64,000 nucleotides of DNA from Adiantum capillus-veneris (GCA_014529385.2 CM043953.1:91622342-91686341), one strand, 5' to 3'; counted from the first letter of the stretch, positions 20,160 through 32,418 are shown. The notes: generated by a model from the sequence alone, not told the origin. Made by a program: numbers and translations.

Positions 20160-21290
20160 GAAGTACTTAAGGATTTGGTGATCTGTCCGTAGAATGAAAG
20201 GAGTCCCCATTAAATAGTGCTTCCACGAGTCTAAGGCATGTAGAACTGCGAGGAGTTCCTTTTCATATATGCCTAGAGCTTGCTCAACAGGGTCAAGCCT
20301 TCACCTTTCATAGGCTATGGGACGCTGCTTCTTAGAGCAAAACAGCTCCATGGCAATCACCACAAGCGTCACATTGGACCTCAAATGGCTTTGAGAGATC
20401 TCGTAGTGTAAGCACAGGTTGAGAGATAAGCTTTTCTTTAAGCTTTTTGAAATCATTGTTCTCCTTGGTAGACTATGTATACCTAACATTTTTCTTTGTT
20501 AGGTCATGTAATGGTCCTGCTATTAGTGAGAACTTTTCTATGAAGCGTCTATAGTATGCACACATACCTATAAAGCTTCTTAGTTCATGAAGATTCCTTG
20601 GATTATGCCATCCTTTTATTACCTCTAGCTTTGATGGATCCATTTGGATGCCATCTTCAGAGATAATGTGACCTAAATATTGAATCTCTTGTAAGAAAAA
20701 CTCTTTTTTTTATTATTAACATAAAGTTTATTCTCTCATAAGACTTGAAATATTACCTGGAGGTGTTGCTTGTGTTCGTCTAGTGAATTAGAGTAGATGA
20801 TAATATCATCGAATAACACTCCAGTAAAGGTTCAATGAGGCCTGAATAGCTTCTCCATCAAGCGGTTGACTGTGGCGGGTGCATTGGTCAAGTCAAAAGG
20901 CATGACAATGTATTCATAAAGACCAAACGTAGTGCAAAATGCGGTCTTTACAATGTCTTGATCAACTATCCTTATTTGATGGTAGCCACTTTTTAGGTCA
21001 AACCTACTAAGGTAGGTCGACCCTTGTAGCTTATCAAATAGGTCTTCTACCTGTGGAACGGGAAATCTATTTTTGATAGTGATCCTATTTAGTGCTCTAT
21101 AGTCAACGCACATACGATATGTGCCATCTTTCTTTCGCACTAATAACACGGGTGAGAAAAATGGAGATGAGCTAGGCCTAACCATGCCCTTCTCAACTAA
21201 CTCATGCACTTGCCGCATAATCTGCTCTTGGTGATCTTGAGAAACTCTATAAGGAGGTTTATTAGGCGGTGAACTTCTTGGAAGAAGTTC
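20160..21290 (-). pseudogene. Element A RT and RNase H
   Basis: RT core (21218-20832): HELVEKGMVRPSSSPFFSPV, VRKKDGTYRMCVDYRALN, YLSRFDLKSGYHQIRI, FGLYEYIVMPF. A TGA ends this frame just before the catalytic FDD box, which is still readable beyond it. RNase H fragments continue to about 20160, including 20489-20301. Closest relative in the window is element B RT (33850-34380). Not functional. Confidence 0.85.
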
Positions 21291-21542
21291 AATTGCATGG
21301 TCATCATTTCCTCATTTACGAGGTAGTTCACAAGGAATGTCATCAATAAAAACATCTTGAAATCCCTTGAGAAAATTGGATAACTCTAATTCCTTGTGAT
21401 TGTTTTTTTTTTTTTGCTAAAGCATTAGGTTCGTTTTGAGAATCTTTAACAAAAATCGCGTACACAGAAATAGAGCTCTTTATTGACTTATTGAAAGCTT
21501 GCGTATGTACAATGGGTATGGTGTTACCCAACTCCTTAGCAT

Positions 21543-21947
21543 CTATGTACATATCTTTTTACTAAACCTAAAGTAGATTTCCCTTTTAGGGAATTTAACA
21601 TTGGCATCCATGCAATCAAACCATGGTGCCCCTAGGATTACATCCTCGTGCTTGAGAGGAGAGATAAAGAAGTCCTCTTTGTCCACATAGCTTTGGACAT
21701 GGAGCCTCAATGTCCCAATTAAGGGAGTGACTGAAGCTTCTTGCCCCTTGAAAGAACCATCTGCGGGTAGGACATCTCCCATCTCATAGGCTTGGATTCC
21801 TAGCTTGGTGGCCAACTCTATGGATATGAAATTGTGAGTAGAACCAGGGTCAAAGAGAATAAAAGCATCATGTTCTCTTACCTTTCCCCAAGCATGGCAT
21901 AGAGGAGATCCTTTGTGGTGAGCTTCCTCTTCTTGAATTTTGACCAA
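21543..21947 (-). pseudogene. Element A protease
   Basis: A retropepsin-like domain with active site LFDPGSTHNFISIELATKLG (D-P-G-S in place of D-[ST]-G), a pattern I recall from other plant Ty3 elements, and VILGAPWFDCMDANV. The frame runs 135 codons and overlaps the end of gag in another frame. Element B has the matching DVILGAPWFDRM (34707-34946). Confidence 0.75.
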
Positions 21948-22484
21948 GGTAGCTCTAGGAAGCTCATGGCAGGTGTTCTTTTGGGGGCAAGCACGGTACG
22001 TATGCCCTTGCTCGCCACATTTGAAGCAACGGTTATCCTTGCGATAACGCTCAAGCTACAAGAAAGATTTTGTTTTTGCCTTTGTAAACTCCCTTGCTTT
22101 GCTATTATTGGAATTGCCCTTAGGAGACTTTTGGACATTGTCCTTCCCCTTAGGCTCATTGGAACCCTTGTTTTCTGTGGGCTTAAGTTTTATCTTAGTC
22201 CGTGTTTGGAAGTTGATTTGTGAAGCCACCACGATATGGTGTATGACTAGAGATATGGTGTGTGGCCTTTGGGAGTTGACATACTCCGACATATCTTTAG
22301 TTAAGCCCGCACAAAATTGTTGTTTTTGCTCTCCAAAATCCATATTTTTGAAGATAGTGACCTTGAGATGTAAGTCCCAAAACTTGTCTACATATTTGTG
22401 AATGGATTCGTAGGGAGAGAGCTTCAAGCTTCGCCATTCGGTGAGTACTTTGTCTTTGGCATCAATGGCCAAAAACTGCTTCAT
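21878..22484 (-). pseudogene. Element A gag, C-terminal half
   Basis: The 22484 frame gives MKQFLA.DAKDKVLTEWRSLKLSPYESIHKYVDKFWDL, a typical Retrotrans_gag segment, then QQFCAGLTKDMSEYVNSQRP and a lysine-rich linker. A zinc-knuckle region follows in a shifted frame (to 21878). The N-terminal half lies beyond the transposon insertion, at 24187-25131. Confidence 0.82.
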
Positions 22485-22539
22485 GATGGAAGCTCTTAAA
22501 GTTTTCCATGTTCGTGGAGCTTCACCGTTTGCCCATAGG

Positions 22540-24186
22540 AGGGATTTAATATTTACGTAATTACCAAAAAATTTGTGTGATCACAAGGTCTTGTTGACAT
22601 ATTTACATAATCACAATTAACATGTAAATCTGGCAATTTTGAGTATTTCTCATTCTAAAACAACTTCTGCAATCTATAGAATTGAATGATTGTCTTTTAG
22701 AGCTTATGAACCAATGACAACTTTGTAAGGATTCTGAAGATATTGTCTAGCTAAACCTTCTAATGGTTTAGGCCAAGTTATACTCCAATACTAAGTTTGT
22801 TTGTCAGGCCGAATTTGGGAGAATTTTTTTTAATTGAGACTCAAAACCCATGTTTGCTAGGGATTGGTTAATTCTTTGCCTTCTTCGTATCACATGTGCC
22901 GACATTTTTCTCCATTGCTTTTATTTTAATACTGCAGACATAAGAACTAGATGTTCAGATAAAATAAATAAAAAAACTTTTCAATATATATTAGAAAATC
23001 AATCACCAAGAAAGCAATCAAATCTACACGATATGAGATTTGCAATGCACTCTAGTCAATTCCACATATCGACCACATATGTTCTGAGAGAACATACACA
23101 TTGTAATGCACTCTCTACATGGAATTATGGATACAAAAATAATATGAAGTTGTCAATGCAATTATAAATATAATGATTAGTTATATATCCTCTACGATCT
23201 TTATATATCCTCTACAATCTGAAAACAATAAGACACAACTATTTTCACATGCTACAAAGGATCATCAACATTTACATTGAAATGATGATAATTATTTGCA
23301 AAACACACATGAACAAAATAATGTCGATGATTGACCATCTCATGCACTAACAATATTTTAATTATGATACATAATTCACTCCCTATATAAACCAATGCAT
23401 AAAACAAGGCAATGAAATCTTCAATACAATTACACAATTGAGGACTACTTGTACCCAATCAAAGATTGTAGCCCCCTTATGCATCCAATTTAATATATAA
23501 AAGCTAATTTCACCCAATTAAGGTTTATAGCTCTCATATTGTGCAGTGGAAATGTATATCAATTCAAATCTATGATGGTGAAAAATGCAAAACTTCAAAG
23601 ATCTTTATATACCCAGTATACTAGTACACGGCATCGACCCTTGACTATCAACTCGTTATTTAAATATACTCATCTTCTAAAACCAACTACAACCCTTTTA
23701 TGGACCAATGGCTTCGTCACAATGAGCATCACTCTCCAAATTCTCAATTGTTTTGGTTTCGTACCTTTATGTTCGGTGAAGGGTTTAAATATTTTTAGAA
23801 GTGCTTACCGAACTAAGAATCACGTTCCGCCCAAAAAATAATACCTGTGACTGTGTAACCTTAGGTTAATTCACAAGGAGATGACTATGCCTGGCACTCA
23901 GATACACTCCCTAGGGATTTGCCTAGTTAAAATGCCAAAGTAAAAAGAGGTTTACTATATATAGTCAGGCCCGTCGGGCTTTTTCATTTTCCCAACGGGC
24001 CTGCCGGGAAAACCCTATAGGTCGGAGGGGCTCGCCGAAAAAATGGAAAAGCTCGATGGGCCTATTGGTTTCTGCAGGTCACCATCAAGATCACGTTAAC
24101 AATTAATGTGATCACGTGATTTCCTTTTGTAAATACTAGAGTTATTAATGTAATCACACAATCGTGATTACGTCAATCAAATCCCT
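22540..24186. mobile_element. Non-autonomous TIR DNA transposon (Mutator-like?) in element A gag
   Basis: A 1,647 bp insert absent from element B. Both ends read AGGGATTT...; the ends stay similar, with gaps, for about 90 bp (ACGTAAT.AC, TGTGTGAT.ACA, TATTTACA). The flanks are TGCCCATAGG on the left and GGCCCGTAGG on the right, while B has one GGCCCGCAGG at the empty site, giving a 9-10 bp target duplication. Size of duplication and long degenerate TIRs suggest a MULE, but no transposase is seen. ORFs inside (for example 22850-23167) match nothing I know. A GC-rich inverted segment lies near 23965-24010. Confidence 0.78.
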
Positions 24187-25131
24187 GGCCCGTAGGCTAG
24201 ACCACCATTGCCTGCAAGACTTTTGAAAATTCATAGCTACATGGCATAGCTTAGAGGACTCCGTGAAGCCCTCATCTCTAAACGCCGCATCAAATTGTTG
24301 GATGAAATCCAAGACTTTGTTCGTAGCACCAAAGGTGTCATTGTAGGTAAGGAAAGATATGTTCTTTCCTCCCTCTTTGACTTCTTGAGCTTGGATGACC
24401 TCTTCCTCATGGCATAGGATTTAATATGGCCTCTTCTTTTTTATGGTTCACACCTTGCACCATCGCTTTCTTCAGAAGATGAAAAATTTGAGGAAGATGG
24501 AGAAGAGGGTGACCTCTTTCTCGCCTTTTTCTTGCCTTGTTCCTCTTTGTCTGCACCATCACTTTCTTCATAAGAGGAAGAGTTTGAAGAAGATGGAGAA
24601 GAGGGTGGCCTCTTTCTCGCCTTTTTCTTCTCTTGATTTTTATCATCCCTTTTTGAATTATGGTGTGGAGAAGTGTGCGATGGTCTTCTCCGTTTAGGAG
24701 GTGATGGAGAGCGTTTTGCTCGCCGTCTTCGTGGAGCCATCTCCTCCGAGGTGGCAGGAGACTCACTTCTTTCTCGTTCCTTTGGTGGGGGGTCTTGAGT
24801 TCTCCTTTCGGAAGGAGATGCGTCATCAAGAAGTAAATTTTTGAGCCCTTCGTATGGATCCTCTTCTTCTTCCCAAATCAGAGAGAGGCCTCTTTTGAAA
24901 GTCTCACAAGGAGGCTTCCTAGGTACTCTCTCTTCATGGTGAGGAGTTTGGAGAATCCCATGAGCACAAAGCTGTCAATTGCACTCCACTTTGGAGGGAA
25001 AGATTGCCCATGGCTTGTTGAAGCCTAGAAAAAAGGTACTTAGCAAGCATAGGGGAATCATTAGTAGCCTGCTCATTAGCAAAATCAAAGCTATCAACAT
25101 TAATTTCACTCTCTTTACTATTGTCAGCCAT
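24187..25131 (-). pseudogene. Element A gag, N-terminal half with basic/serine repeats
   Basis: Starts MADNSKESEINVDSFDFANE, as in element B. Downstream is a low-complexity region with two copies of KKKARKR.PSSPSSSN.SSS.EESDG (24740-24441), a basic patch followed by serine/acidic residues resembling SR-type or CK2-substrate sequences. The open stretches are in two frames. The repeats are shared with B, so they are a family trait. Confidence 0.75.
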
Positions 25132-25518
25132 TCTGACAATTTTTAGGTGTACTTTGGCACTTCAAGCCCTAGTTGTTGCTCCTCTTTACCCCTTTAGACA
25201 AGCACTCAAGCTATTGTACCCGTGGCTCGAATATCATTAATTGCAAGGAACAGAAGAGAGGGTCTTTCAACACCAAAACAGTACCAGCTCTTGTCAAGCT
25301 CCTAATAGATCAACAATGGTTAAGCCGTAGGCAAGCCTAGTAGGACTCCACTATTAAGACCATAGTACTCGACCGTGATGCCCCGTTATCTGCACGAAGG
25401 CAGGGGCACAGGAAGGCTAAAAATCCCTATTCTACTTACTCAATTGAAATGAATAATACCAACCATTTATAGCTAGCTTGAGGACCTCCCTTCTTGAGCA
25501 AGAAAAGAGAAACCTTGT

Positions 25519-25530
25519 GCTCTGATACCA
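25519..25530 (-). other. Primer-binding site of element A (tRNA-iMet)
   Basis: Minus strand TGGTATCAGAGC, the classic plant initiator-Met tRNA primer site, one base from the 5' LTR. Confidence 0.9.
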
Positions 25531-25531
25531 A

Positions 25532-27139
25532 TGTAACATTTAATGGCCTAGTAACTTGTGTGTAGCGGAAAAATAACATGAACATAGTGGGAATTTCATT
25601 AGAATAGATTCCTAATGAGCATAGCAATAGTGCTTGGATGGAGAGAGCAACAAAAAGCATAACACCTAGTTAATAGACATGAACAATACATCAAAAGAGA
25701 GAGGAATTAAGCTATTGGCAACAGTTGAGGACCAGATTTACATGGAGCCAGTCCCCCTCCAAAAGGCTTTGTATTATAGGTTTCCCCCATCATGGGAGAC
25801 ATTTTATAATACAATACTTTTTGTTCCTTCAATAACTTGATGGTGCAATGAAGATGGCAGCTTCAAGCACCATGCACACACTTATAAAACACAACATTAA
25901 TTCCCTCACGGTCTCAGACCCAAGACCTCACACACCTTCGAAGATGGTGAGAGCTAGCGGGGTATGAGAATAGATTGAGAGGAAGGAGTAGTCTTACGAG
26001 AAAGAAGTATATCTCCTCACATAATCACTCATAATAGCTTAGAATAGCTTAATAATTAGCATGGTAGAGGAGATGATCATGCATTGAAGCTTGGCTCTTG
26101 GTTGGATTTGCATCACAAAGCCAAGAGTTGTTGGTGTAGGCCTCCCTTCTCACAAGCTTGTAAATGAGGAGCTTTCCATGAAAGCTTGAGAGAGAGAGAG
26201 AAAGAGAGAGAGAGAGTCTTCTTGCTTCACACATGAGATTGTGTGAGTGTGTGTGTGTGACAATGCCTTGCCAAAATCAGCCCCCTCTCTCTCTTGGTCG
26301 ACCCATTTACTCTTGCTGGCACCCCATTAGACCCTACAAAGCTTAGCCAATCATAATTGAGAAGCATAATTGATAGCCTTGTGACATGTGTTCCCCTTTC
26401 CCCTTTTGTGAGAGCTTTAGGTAATTAAATAATGCAATTAAACTCTCAGTGGACCCCTTTGTCTTCTGGCCAATAGGAAGCAGACAAACCATTGGGCTGC
26501 TGAATGCTCATTGGACCCCTTGGGACACTATCCAATAGTCTTTTAGAGAGCTTATTTCTTATTGGTTCTTTTGTTAAGTGTTTTTAGATGAATTAAACTA
26601 GATTTACTCTAGCCTAATTCTCATTGGTCTACCTCTATGGCCATTGAATAGGATTTGAGTGCACCTTGTGGGCAATTGGACTAGGGAGCTGACATGTGTT
26701 CATTATGCCCTTTGTGTAAAGGGAAGCTTTGGAGTGTGTGTGTGTGTGTGTGTGATCTCACCTTTTCTCTCTCTTCCCCTACCTTTAGGGCTCACCCCCT
26801 CCTATCTAGGACCACTTGAAGACTTTTTGGTCCACTTAAGTATCCAATTCCACTAAGCTTGACCATTTAGACACAACCTTTGAATTTTGAAACCTTAGCA
26901 TTTTGGAAGTCTTCATGGACTGAACCTTAGGGTATTTGAAGCCCATTGTTTGCACATTGCTGTTCTGCAGATGATCCCCCTTTGGATCCCTATTTTTCCT
27001 CCTTTGGATCCCTACTATGACCAGTCTGCTAACCTTGCCTATAATCTAGCTTTTTCTCCCCTGGTACTTCCCCATATTAAATGATCAGTTTAACATGAGA
27101 AAATAATTTAAGAGAAATCAGATATTAGTTATTATGACA
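25532..27139 (-). repeat. 5' LTR of element A
   Basis: 1,608 bp, plus view TGTAACATTTAATGG ... TTATTATGACA. Matches both LTRs of B over its length. Contains GA and TG microsatellites and ends cleanly next to the primer site. Confidence 0.9.
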
Positions 27140-27325
27140 AATATGGATTCAAACATGGACTACCAACTTCAAGATGAGAAAGAGGCCGTCAATTGGGAGA
27201 CCTTACCTTGATGAGTATATTCTATGTTTTTATCGATACCATGCCTATATAGACTTGTATACCAACGCCTTGGATTTTTATAAACTGTTTATTTTTATCG
27301 CTATTCGCGCGACACATGTTGTAGT

Positions 27326-27519
27326 GATATAATCATCTACTCCAAAACTTTGGAAGAACAGAAAGAGCACGTAAAAGTAGTTTTTGAAGAACTACATGAA
27401 AATAAGCTCCATGTAAATAGAAAGAAAAGTGAACTCTTTCTCAATGAGATAAATACTTGAGTCACATTATCTCTAAAAATGAAATCTATATGAATCGTGA
27501 CAAATTTGGAGTAATAAAT
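27326..27519 (+). pseudogene. Relic of a Ty3 reverse transcriptase
   Basis: One frame reads DIIIYSKTLEEQKEHVKVVF, then ELHENKLHVNRKKSELFLNEI, the segment following the catalytic box of Ty3 RT. It then shows stops and a frameshift where GHIIS would follow. About 65 codons; nothing else of the element is recognised. Confidence 0.75.
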
Positions 27520-27689
27520 TATTTGACACAAAGCAAAGAACTTATGAACTATGCAAGTGCCAATATGGTAAAGTTACATAGTGCAACGATACTCTAAAGA
27601 GAATAAAAACTCTCAAGGAAAACCAAGTAAAGAAAAACACAAATGTATCAAGGTGCACTCACCCATCTCTGTTATATTTACAAAAAAAG

Positions 27690-28565
27690 TTTTTTGATTT
27701 TCCACTTCCACGGGTCTTTCATTTCCTAAGCTCTACCCTTCACTTATGCACTGATGTTTTGAAAGACTTTTTAATTTTTCGAGATTGGAGAGACTTAATC
27801 ATGGCATTGCTCTTCGCAAAAAGCATACCCATAAAAGTGTAGTCTTTTATTGTTTTTACTTGATATTGTCACTCCGTACATAATCGATGGTTTAAAAAAT
27901 CATTTTAGCGTAGATGACAATAACAAGCAAGTTGTTTTTTAGAAAGTGCCAAAAAGTAAAAACAAGTGCGAATAGCAATAAACAAAAACACATTTTTCTA
28001 AAATTGAAGTTGAAAGTCTATGACACTAAGAAGGAGGTGACCTTCGACAATTGAATTCTCTCTTTCTCTTCCATCTTCAATTGTACCCTTCAATTAGTAC
28101 ACCCATCTTTATTATTGACCCAATCTATGTCTCCTAAATGGTTTCAAAAAATTTAAAAGGTATTCCTTACTTAATGATTCCCTCAATAACAACAAGAACA
28201 ATGCGCTAGTATGTAGTACACAGCAGTAACCGACTATGATGAATCACATAGATTTGCAACAATATCGATTGGACGTGAAGAAAATGGATACAACTTTGAG
28301 AGAGAGAATGAGAGAGGACACTTTAAAGAGAAGAAGATGCTGAAGGAGAAAGAGAAACACAAATATACAATGTAAAGTTGACCACTTCTTATATGGATCC
28401 AAGTCTTTTGACTTTTCACCTTCATATGTCTTTTTGACTTTCCACCTTCATGTATCTTTTTATTTTTTCACCTCATTTTTCTTTTCATTTCTTAAACTCT
28501 TCACTTTCATACTTAATATGTTTTGAAACGCTTTTTATCTTTCCAAGATTGGGGAGACCTAATGG
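27690..28565. repeat. Diverged direct repeat, ~110-125 bp copies
   Basis: Blocks near 27690-27800 and 28440-28565 share TTTCATTTC.TAA.CTCT, TATG...TGATGTTTTGAAA-like text, CTTTTTA.{T}TTTC and GATTGG.GAGAC.TAAT. Copies are diverged with indels. Origin unknown. Confidence 0.55.
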
Positions 28566-28615
28566 TTTCTAAAAGAATAAAATCTATCAATTTTTTGAAA
28601 GATTTCTTTTGATAG

Positions 28616-28978
28616 GTGTCAATCACTAAGAACATTTGGTGCCATCTTCTGCCTCCTAAGATGAAGGTGTTTTTATGGAAGGTGCTTTGGTGGGCTTTAC
28701 CTACTGGTGTGAAGATTCATGCCAAAGGTATTGGTCCATATAGATACTTGCATTGTAGAGCAGCCAGAGGGGACCCTCCTAACTTAATCAAGGAGTGCTC
28801 GGCAGTTCGTGGCATGTCAACAAAGATTTGCGAATGGGTGCAAAAGGCATGGAAGTTTGGTTTTTTCAAGAACAACCTCCTACTAGGTGGGATGTTTGTC
28901 AAGAACCATGCGGTGCTTATTGACACACAAGTCATCAGATTCTACTACTTCAAACACGTGTGGAAGGCAAGGAACTAA
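28616..28978 (+). pseudogene. L1-type LINE 3' fragment (zf-RVT domain)
   Basis: The frame reads WCHLLPPKMKVFLWKVLWWALPTG, the start of the zinc-binding domain after RT in plant L1 LINEs, and continues to FKHVWKARN. The expected Cys/His pairs are mostly lost. It lies just upstream of element B, which inserted at 29403. Upstream RT is not recognised, so it is a 5'-truncated or decayed copy. Confidence 0.7.
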
Positions 28979-29403
28979 CGAGTGCTCGAGAACGCCCTGG
29001 AAATTGCTAGATTCTTTGAGATTATACCAAAAAAAAGAGCAAGGAAGCGTTTGTCGCCATAGCAAACATATGAACTCTGATATGTGAATTAGGGCTAGTG
29101 ATGCCGCAATGACTGGTCATTGTTAAAGTAGAGGTCTCTCAATATATGTTGGGGGGTGGCTCCCTATCAATTGATGTATCTATGGTTACTGCGGATACAT
29201 CATGGTTTGGCTAGAGCATGACTTGAATTTGTAACTTTTTGGTTATACCAATATAACTCACTCACGATTGTAAGTTTTTTTTTAAAAAAATATTGTAACA
29301 ATCATTATCTCGATCTTGTACGATTTTTGAGCATCGGCATCTAGATGGACTGCCAACTTGGACTAGCTTTGCAAAGGAAACCCACCTACCAAAAGTGGCT
29401 ATG

Positions 29404-30588
29404 TGTAACATTTAATGGTCTAGTAACTTTGTGTAGCGGAAAATAGCATGAACATAGTGAGAATTTCATTAGGATAGATTCCTAATGAGAATAACAAGAG
29501 TGCTTGGGTGGAGAGAGCAACAAAAACTATAACACCTAGTTAGATAACATGAACAATACTTCAAAAGAGAGAGAAATTAAGCAATAGACAACAGTTGAGG
29601 ACCGGATTTGCATGGAGCCGGTCCCCCCTCTAAAAGGCTTTGTATTATGGTTTCTCCCATCAAGAGAGACATTTTACAATACAATTCTTTGTGTTCCTTC
29701 AATACTAGCTAGTGCAATGAAGATGGAAACTTCATGCACTAAGCAAAACACTTATCAAACACAACATCAATTCCCTCACGGTCTTAGACCCAAGACCTCA
29801 CTCACCTTCGAAGTGAAAGCTAGCGGGGTATGAGAGTAGATTGAGAGGAAGAAGGAGTATTCTTACAAGAAAGATGTACATCTCCTCACATAATCACTCA
29901 TATTAGCATAGCTTAGCTTAGTAATTAGCATGGTAGAGAAGATGAGCATGCATTGAAACTTGGCTCTTGGTTGGATTTGCATCACAAAGCCAAGAGTTGT
30001 TGGTGTAGGCCTCCCTTCTACAAGCTTGGAGTAGGTGGTAAGCTTTTCCATTAAAGCTTGAGAAGGAGAGAGAGAGAGAGTCTTCTTGCTTCACACATAG
30101 ATTGTGTGAGTGTGTAAGTCAATAATGCCTTTGCAAAATCAGCCCCCTCTCTCTTGGTCGACCCCTCTTGCTATTTGCTCATGCTCACATCCTATTGGAC
30201 CTCCCCAGCCTCAGCCAATGGAAATTAAGCAGCACAAGTGATAGCCACATGTGTCCCCCTTTCCCCTTCTATGAGAGCTTTAGGTAATTAATAAATGCAA
30301 TTAAACTCTCATTGAACCCCTTTGCCTCCTGGCCAATAGGAATCACGCAAGCCATTGGGTTGTTGAATGCTCATTGGACCCCTTGAGAGACTGTCCAATA
30401 GTCTTCTAGAGAGCTTAATTCTTATTGGTTCTTTTATTAAGTGTTTTTAAATTGATTAAACTAGATTTACTCTAGCCTAATTCTCATCGGTCCACCTCCA
30501 AGGTCATTCAATAGGATTTGAGTACACCTTGTGGGCATCTGGGCTAGGGAGCTGACATGTGTCCCTCATTCCCTTTGTGTAAAGGGAG

Positions 30589-30658
<70 letters not shown>

Positions 30659-31034
30659 TTTCTCTCTCATCTCCTACAAATAGGGCTCGCCCCCTCCATG
30701 TAGGGATGCATGAAGACTTTTGGGACACACACAAAGCATCCAATTTCCCTAATGTTTGACCTTTGGACACAACCTTTGAATTTTGGAACCTTAGCATTCT
30801 GGAAGTCTTAATGGGTTGAACCTTAGGTTCTTTTAAGCCGATTGTTGCACATTGCTCTTTTGAAGATGGCCCCCCCTTTGGATCCCTATTTTCCCTCCTT
30901 TGGATCCCTATTGTGGCCGGTCTGCTAGCTTAACCAATATTTTAGCCTTTTCTCCCCTGGCACTTCCCCATTTTAAATGATTAGTTTAACATGAGAAAAT
31001 CATTTAGGAGAATTAGATATTAGTTTTTCTGACA
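29404..31034 (-). repeat. 3' LTR of element B
   Basis: 1,631 bp, TGTAACATTTAATGG ... TTTTTCTGACA. Includes a (TG)n tract of ~63 bp (30593-30655). The 5' LTR lacks about 64 bp present here (near 29553-29616). Confidence 0.92.
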
Positions 31035-31047
31035 TTACCTCTCTCTC
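31035..31047 (-). other. Polypurine tract of element B
   Basis: Minus strand GAGAGAGAGGTAA abuts the 3' LTR. Confidence 0.65.
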
Positions 31048-31436
31048 GAAATCATAGTCGTCCTCAACTATGGGGGTAGAGAAGATAAAGCATATTCATT
31101 AGTCTTATTTCTAGCGGGTAGAGGATCCCTATGTTACCCTACGACATCGTTCCAGAATGGATGACTAGTCCATTTGGCACTTGAGAGCCTAAGCTGCCAC
31201 AAGCATGTCTGCACATTAGTCCTATCAATCTTCCATAGTAGAGTGACAAGCTCTACTTGGTGTTTGGGAGACGTAGTCTCCGCAAACTTGATCTAAGCAT
31301 GCATACTACTTCATTTTTGTGCACAATAAAGAAAAAGAGAGTCTTTAAGACAAAAACTTTGCTCATTTTTAACATTTGTACATTTGCTTATAGTAGGGAA
31401 GCATTGTAAGCATTGACAAGGTTTAGGTTATCCTTT

Positions 31437-32126
31437 AATTGTATGCCTTGCATCCATCTAGCATCTTCAAAAGGATAATTCTTAAACTTAATAAGATAAC
31501 GTCGGATAGTCTTACCACCTGTTAGTACCTTGTCTTTATGTCAGAGAATGGACTCGGGCTACAGCACCTCTTCTTGGTCCTCGATCTCTGATGGACTTCA
31601 ATAGTTGATTCTTGAGGTCTCTCTTCTTTGTAAGGTTTTAATAGGCTCACATGGAAAGCATTGTGTATGAGCCAATGGTTGGGCAAGTTGAGTTGATAGA
31701 CCATCTCATTGATTGGCTTAAGAATCTGGAAGGGACCATAGTACCTTTTTGCTAACTTAGCGTAGTACTTTTGGTGTCCCGTAGGATTCTTACCCGTCGT
31801 GTGTCTTAATCGAGCCTTGGGAAATTTGAGTAAGACACAATCATTTTCTTTAAAGGCTTGGGCTCTTCTGTGCTTGTCAGCAGCAGCATTTTGCCTTTGC
31901 TGTGAGATAGAGATACCATCCTTAATCTTTTGGAAGAAATCTTGTAGGTCTCGGCTATACTCATCTGTAGCGAAGATCTTCCCGTGTACCTTAAGTAGCA
32001 AGGGACTTTTTGATCTTCCCTCAATTACCTCAAAAGGTGATTTTTCCGTGGAAGTATGTACAGTGCTATTGTAGGCATACTCCACTAAGGGTAAGTACTT
32101 CTCCCATTGGGATCTTTGATCTACTT
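31437..32126 (-). pseudogene. Element B integrase C-terminus and chromodomain
   Basis: The frame ending at 31522 includes KENDCVLLKFPKARL, then RYYGPFQILKPI and YQLNLPNHWLIHNAFHVSLLKPY, the conserved C-terminal domain of chromoviral integrases. Beyond a frame change the minus strand reads EVL.PESIL.HKDKV, RRYLIKFKNYPFEDARWM and GIQL, a chromodomain with two stops (about 31440-31600). Chromodomains steer integration to marked chromatin. Element B is the best evidence here that the A/B family is chromoviral. Confidence 0.85.
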
Positions 32127-32414
32127 GGGTGAAAGCATGTTAACATGTCGCGCTTTTTGTGCTAGTTAGCAGTTTCAAGCTAGCACATCTTCAAAAAGTT
32201 GGGCGTCCGGTAAATTTTTTACAAATAATATCAAAATTTGTCAGAGGTTGTACATTTGGGTTCATTGTTTCAAGTGCTTTCTATTGATATATCATATGTC
32301 ATAGATCTTGGAGATGTAGCTCAAGTTATTGTACTAGTTAGCATATGTCAAAATTATGCTAGTTAGCATTGTCCGGGACATGAAAAAGCATGACAGGTTA
32401 ACATGCTTTCACCC
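32127..32414. mobile_element. 288 bp MITE in element B integrase
   Basis: The ends are inverted copies of GGGTGAAAGCATGTTAAC and remain similar for 32 bp (3 mismatches). ACTT occurs on both sides (32123-32126 and 32415-32418), while the uninterrupted element A reads CTACTTCCG once at 19270-19278, so the insertion and a 4 bp target duplication are proven inside the window. No ORF. A 4 bp duplication with GGG ends does not fit hAT, Mutator, Harbinger, CACTA or Tc1; Sola-like or another superfamily is possible. Confidence 0.9.
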
Positions 32415-32418
32415 ACTT

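Larger units (their letters stand above)
17311..27139 (-). mobile_element. Ty3/gypsy (chromovirus-like) element A
   Basis: Minus strand: 5' LTR (25532-27139), tRNA-iMet primer site, gag, protease, RT, RNase H, integrase, chromodomain relic, then a 3' LTR (17311-18204) missing its outer ~700 bp. It is co-linear with element B and clearly the same family. Internal genes are interrupted by stops and by a DNA transposon at 22540-24186. No target duplication can be read because the left LTR is truncated. Confidence 0.9.
27140..28609. other. Unassigned DNA with Ty3 RT relic and a diverged repeat
   Basis: Besides the RT relic at 27326-27519 and a diverged direct repeat (about 27690-27800 and 28440-28565) I see no gene. 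It is AT-rich with only short random ORFs. Confidence 0.6.

Noticed and set aside
22850-23167. 105-codon ORF inside the DNA transposon as a transposase
   Set aside because: No transposase motif, composition like random AT-rich sequence.
23960-24010. GC-rich inverted segment as a bacterial-type terminator
   Set aside because: It lies in a plant DNA transposon; a palindromic subterminal segment is the simpler reading.
30504-30797. His/Thr-repeat ORF on the minus strand
   Set aside because: It is the translation of a (TG)n microsatellite in an LTR.
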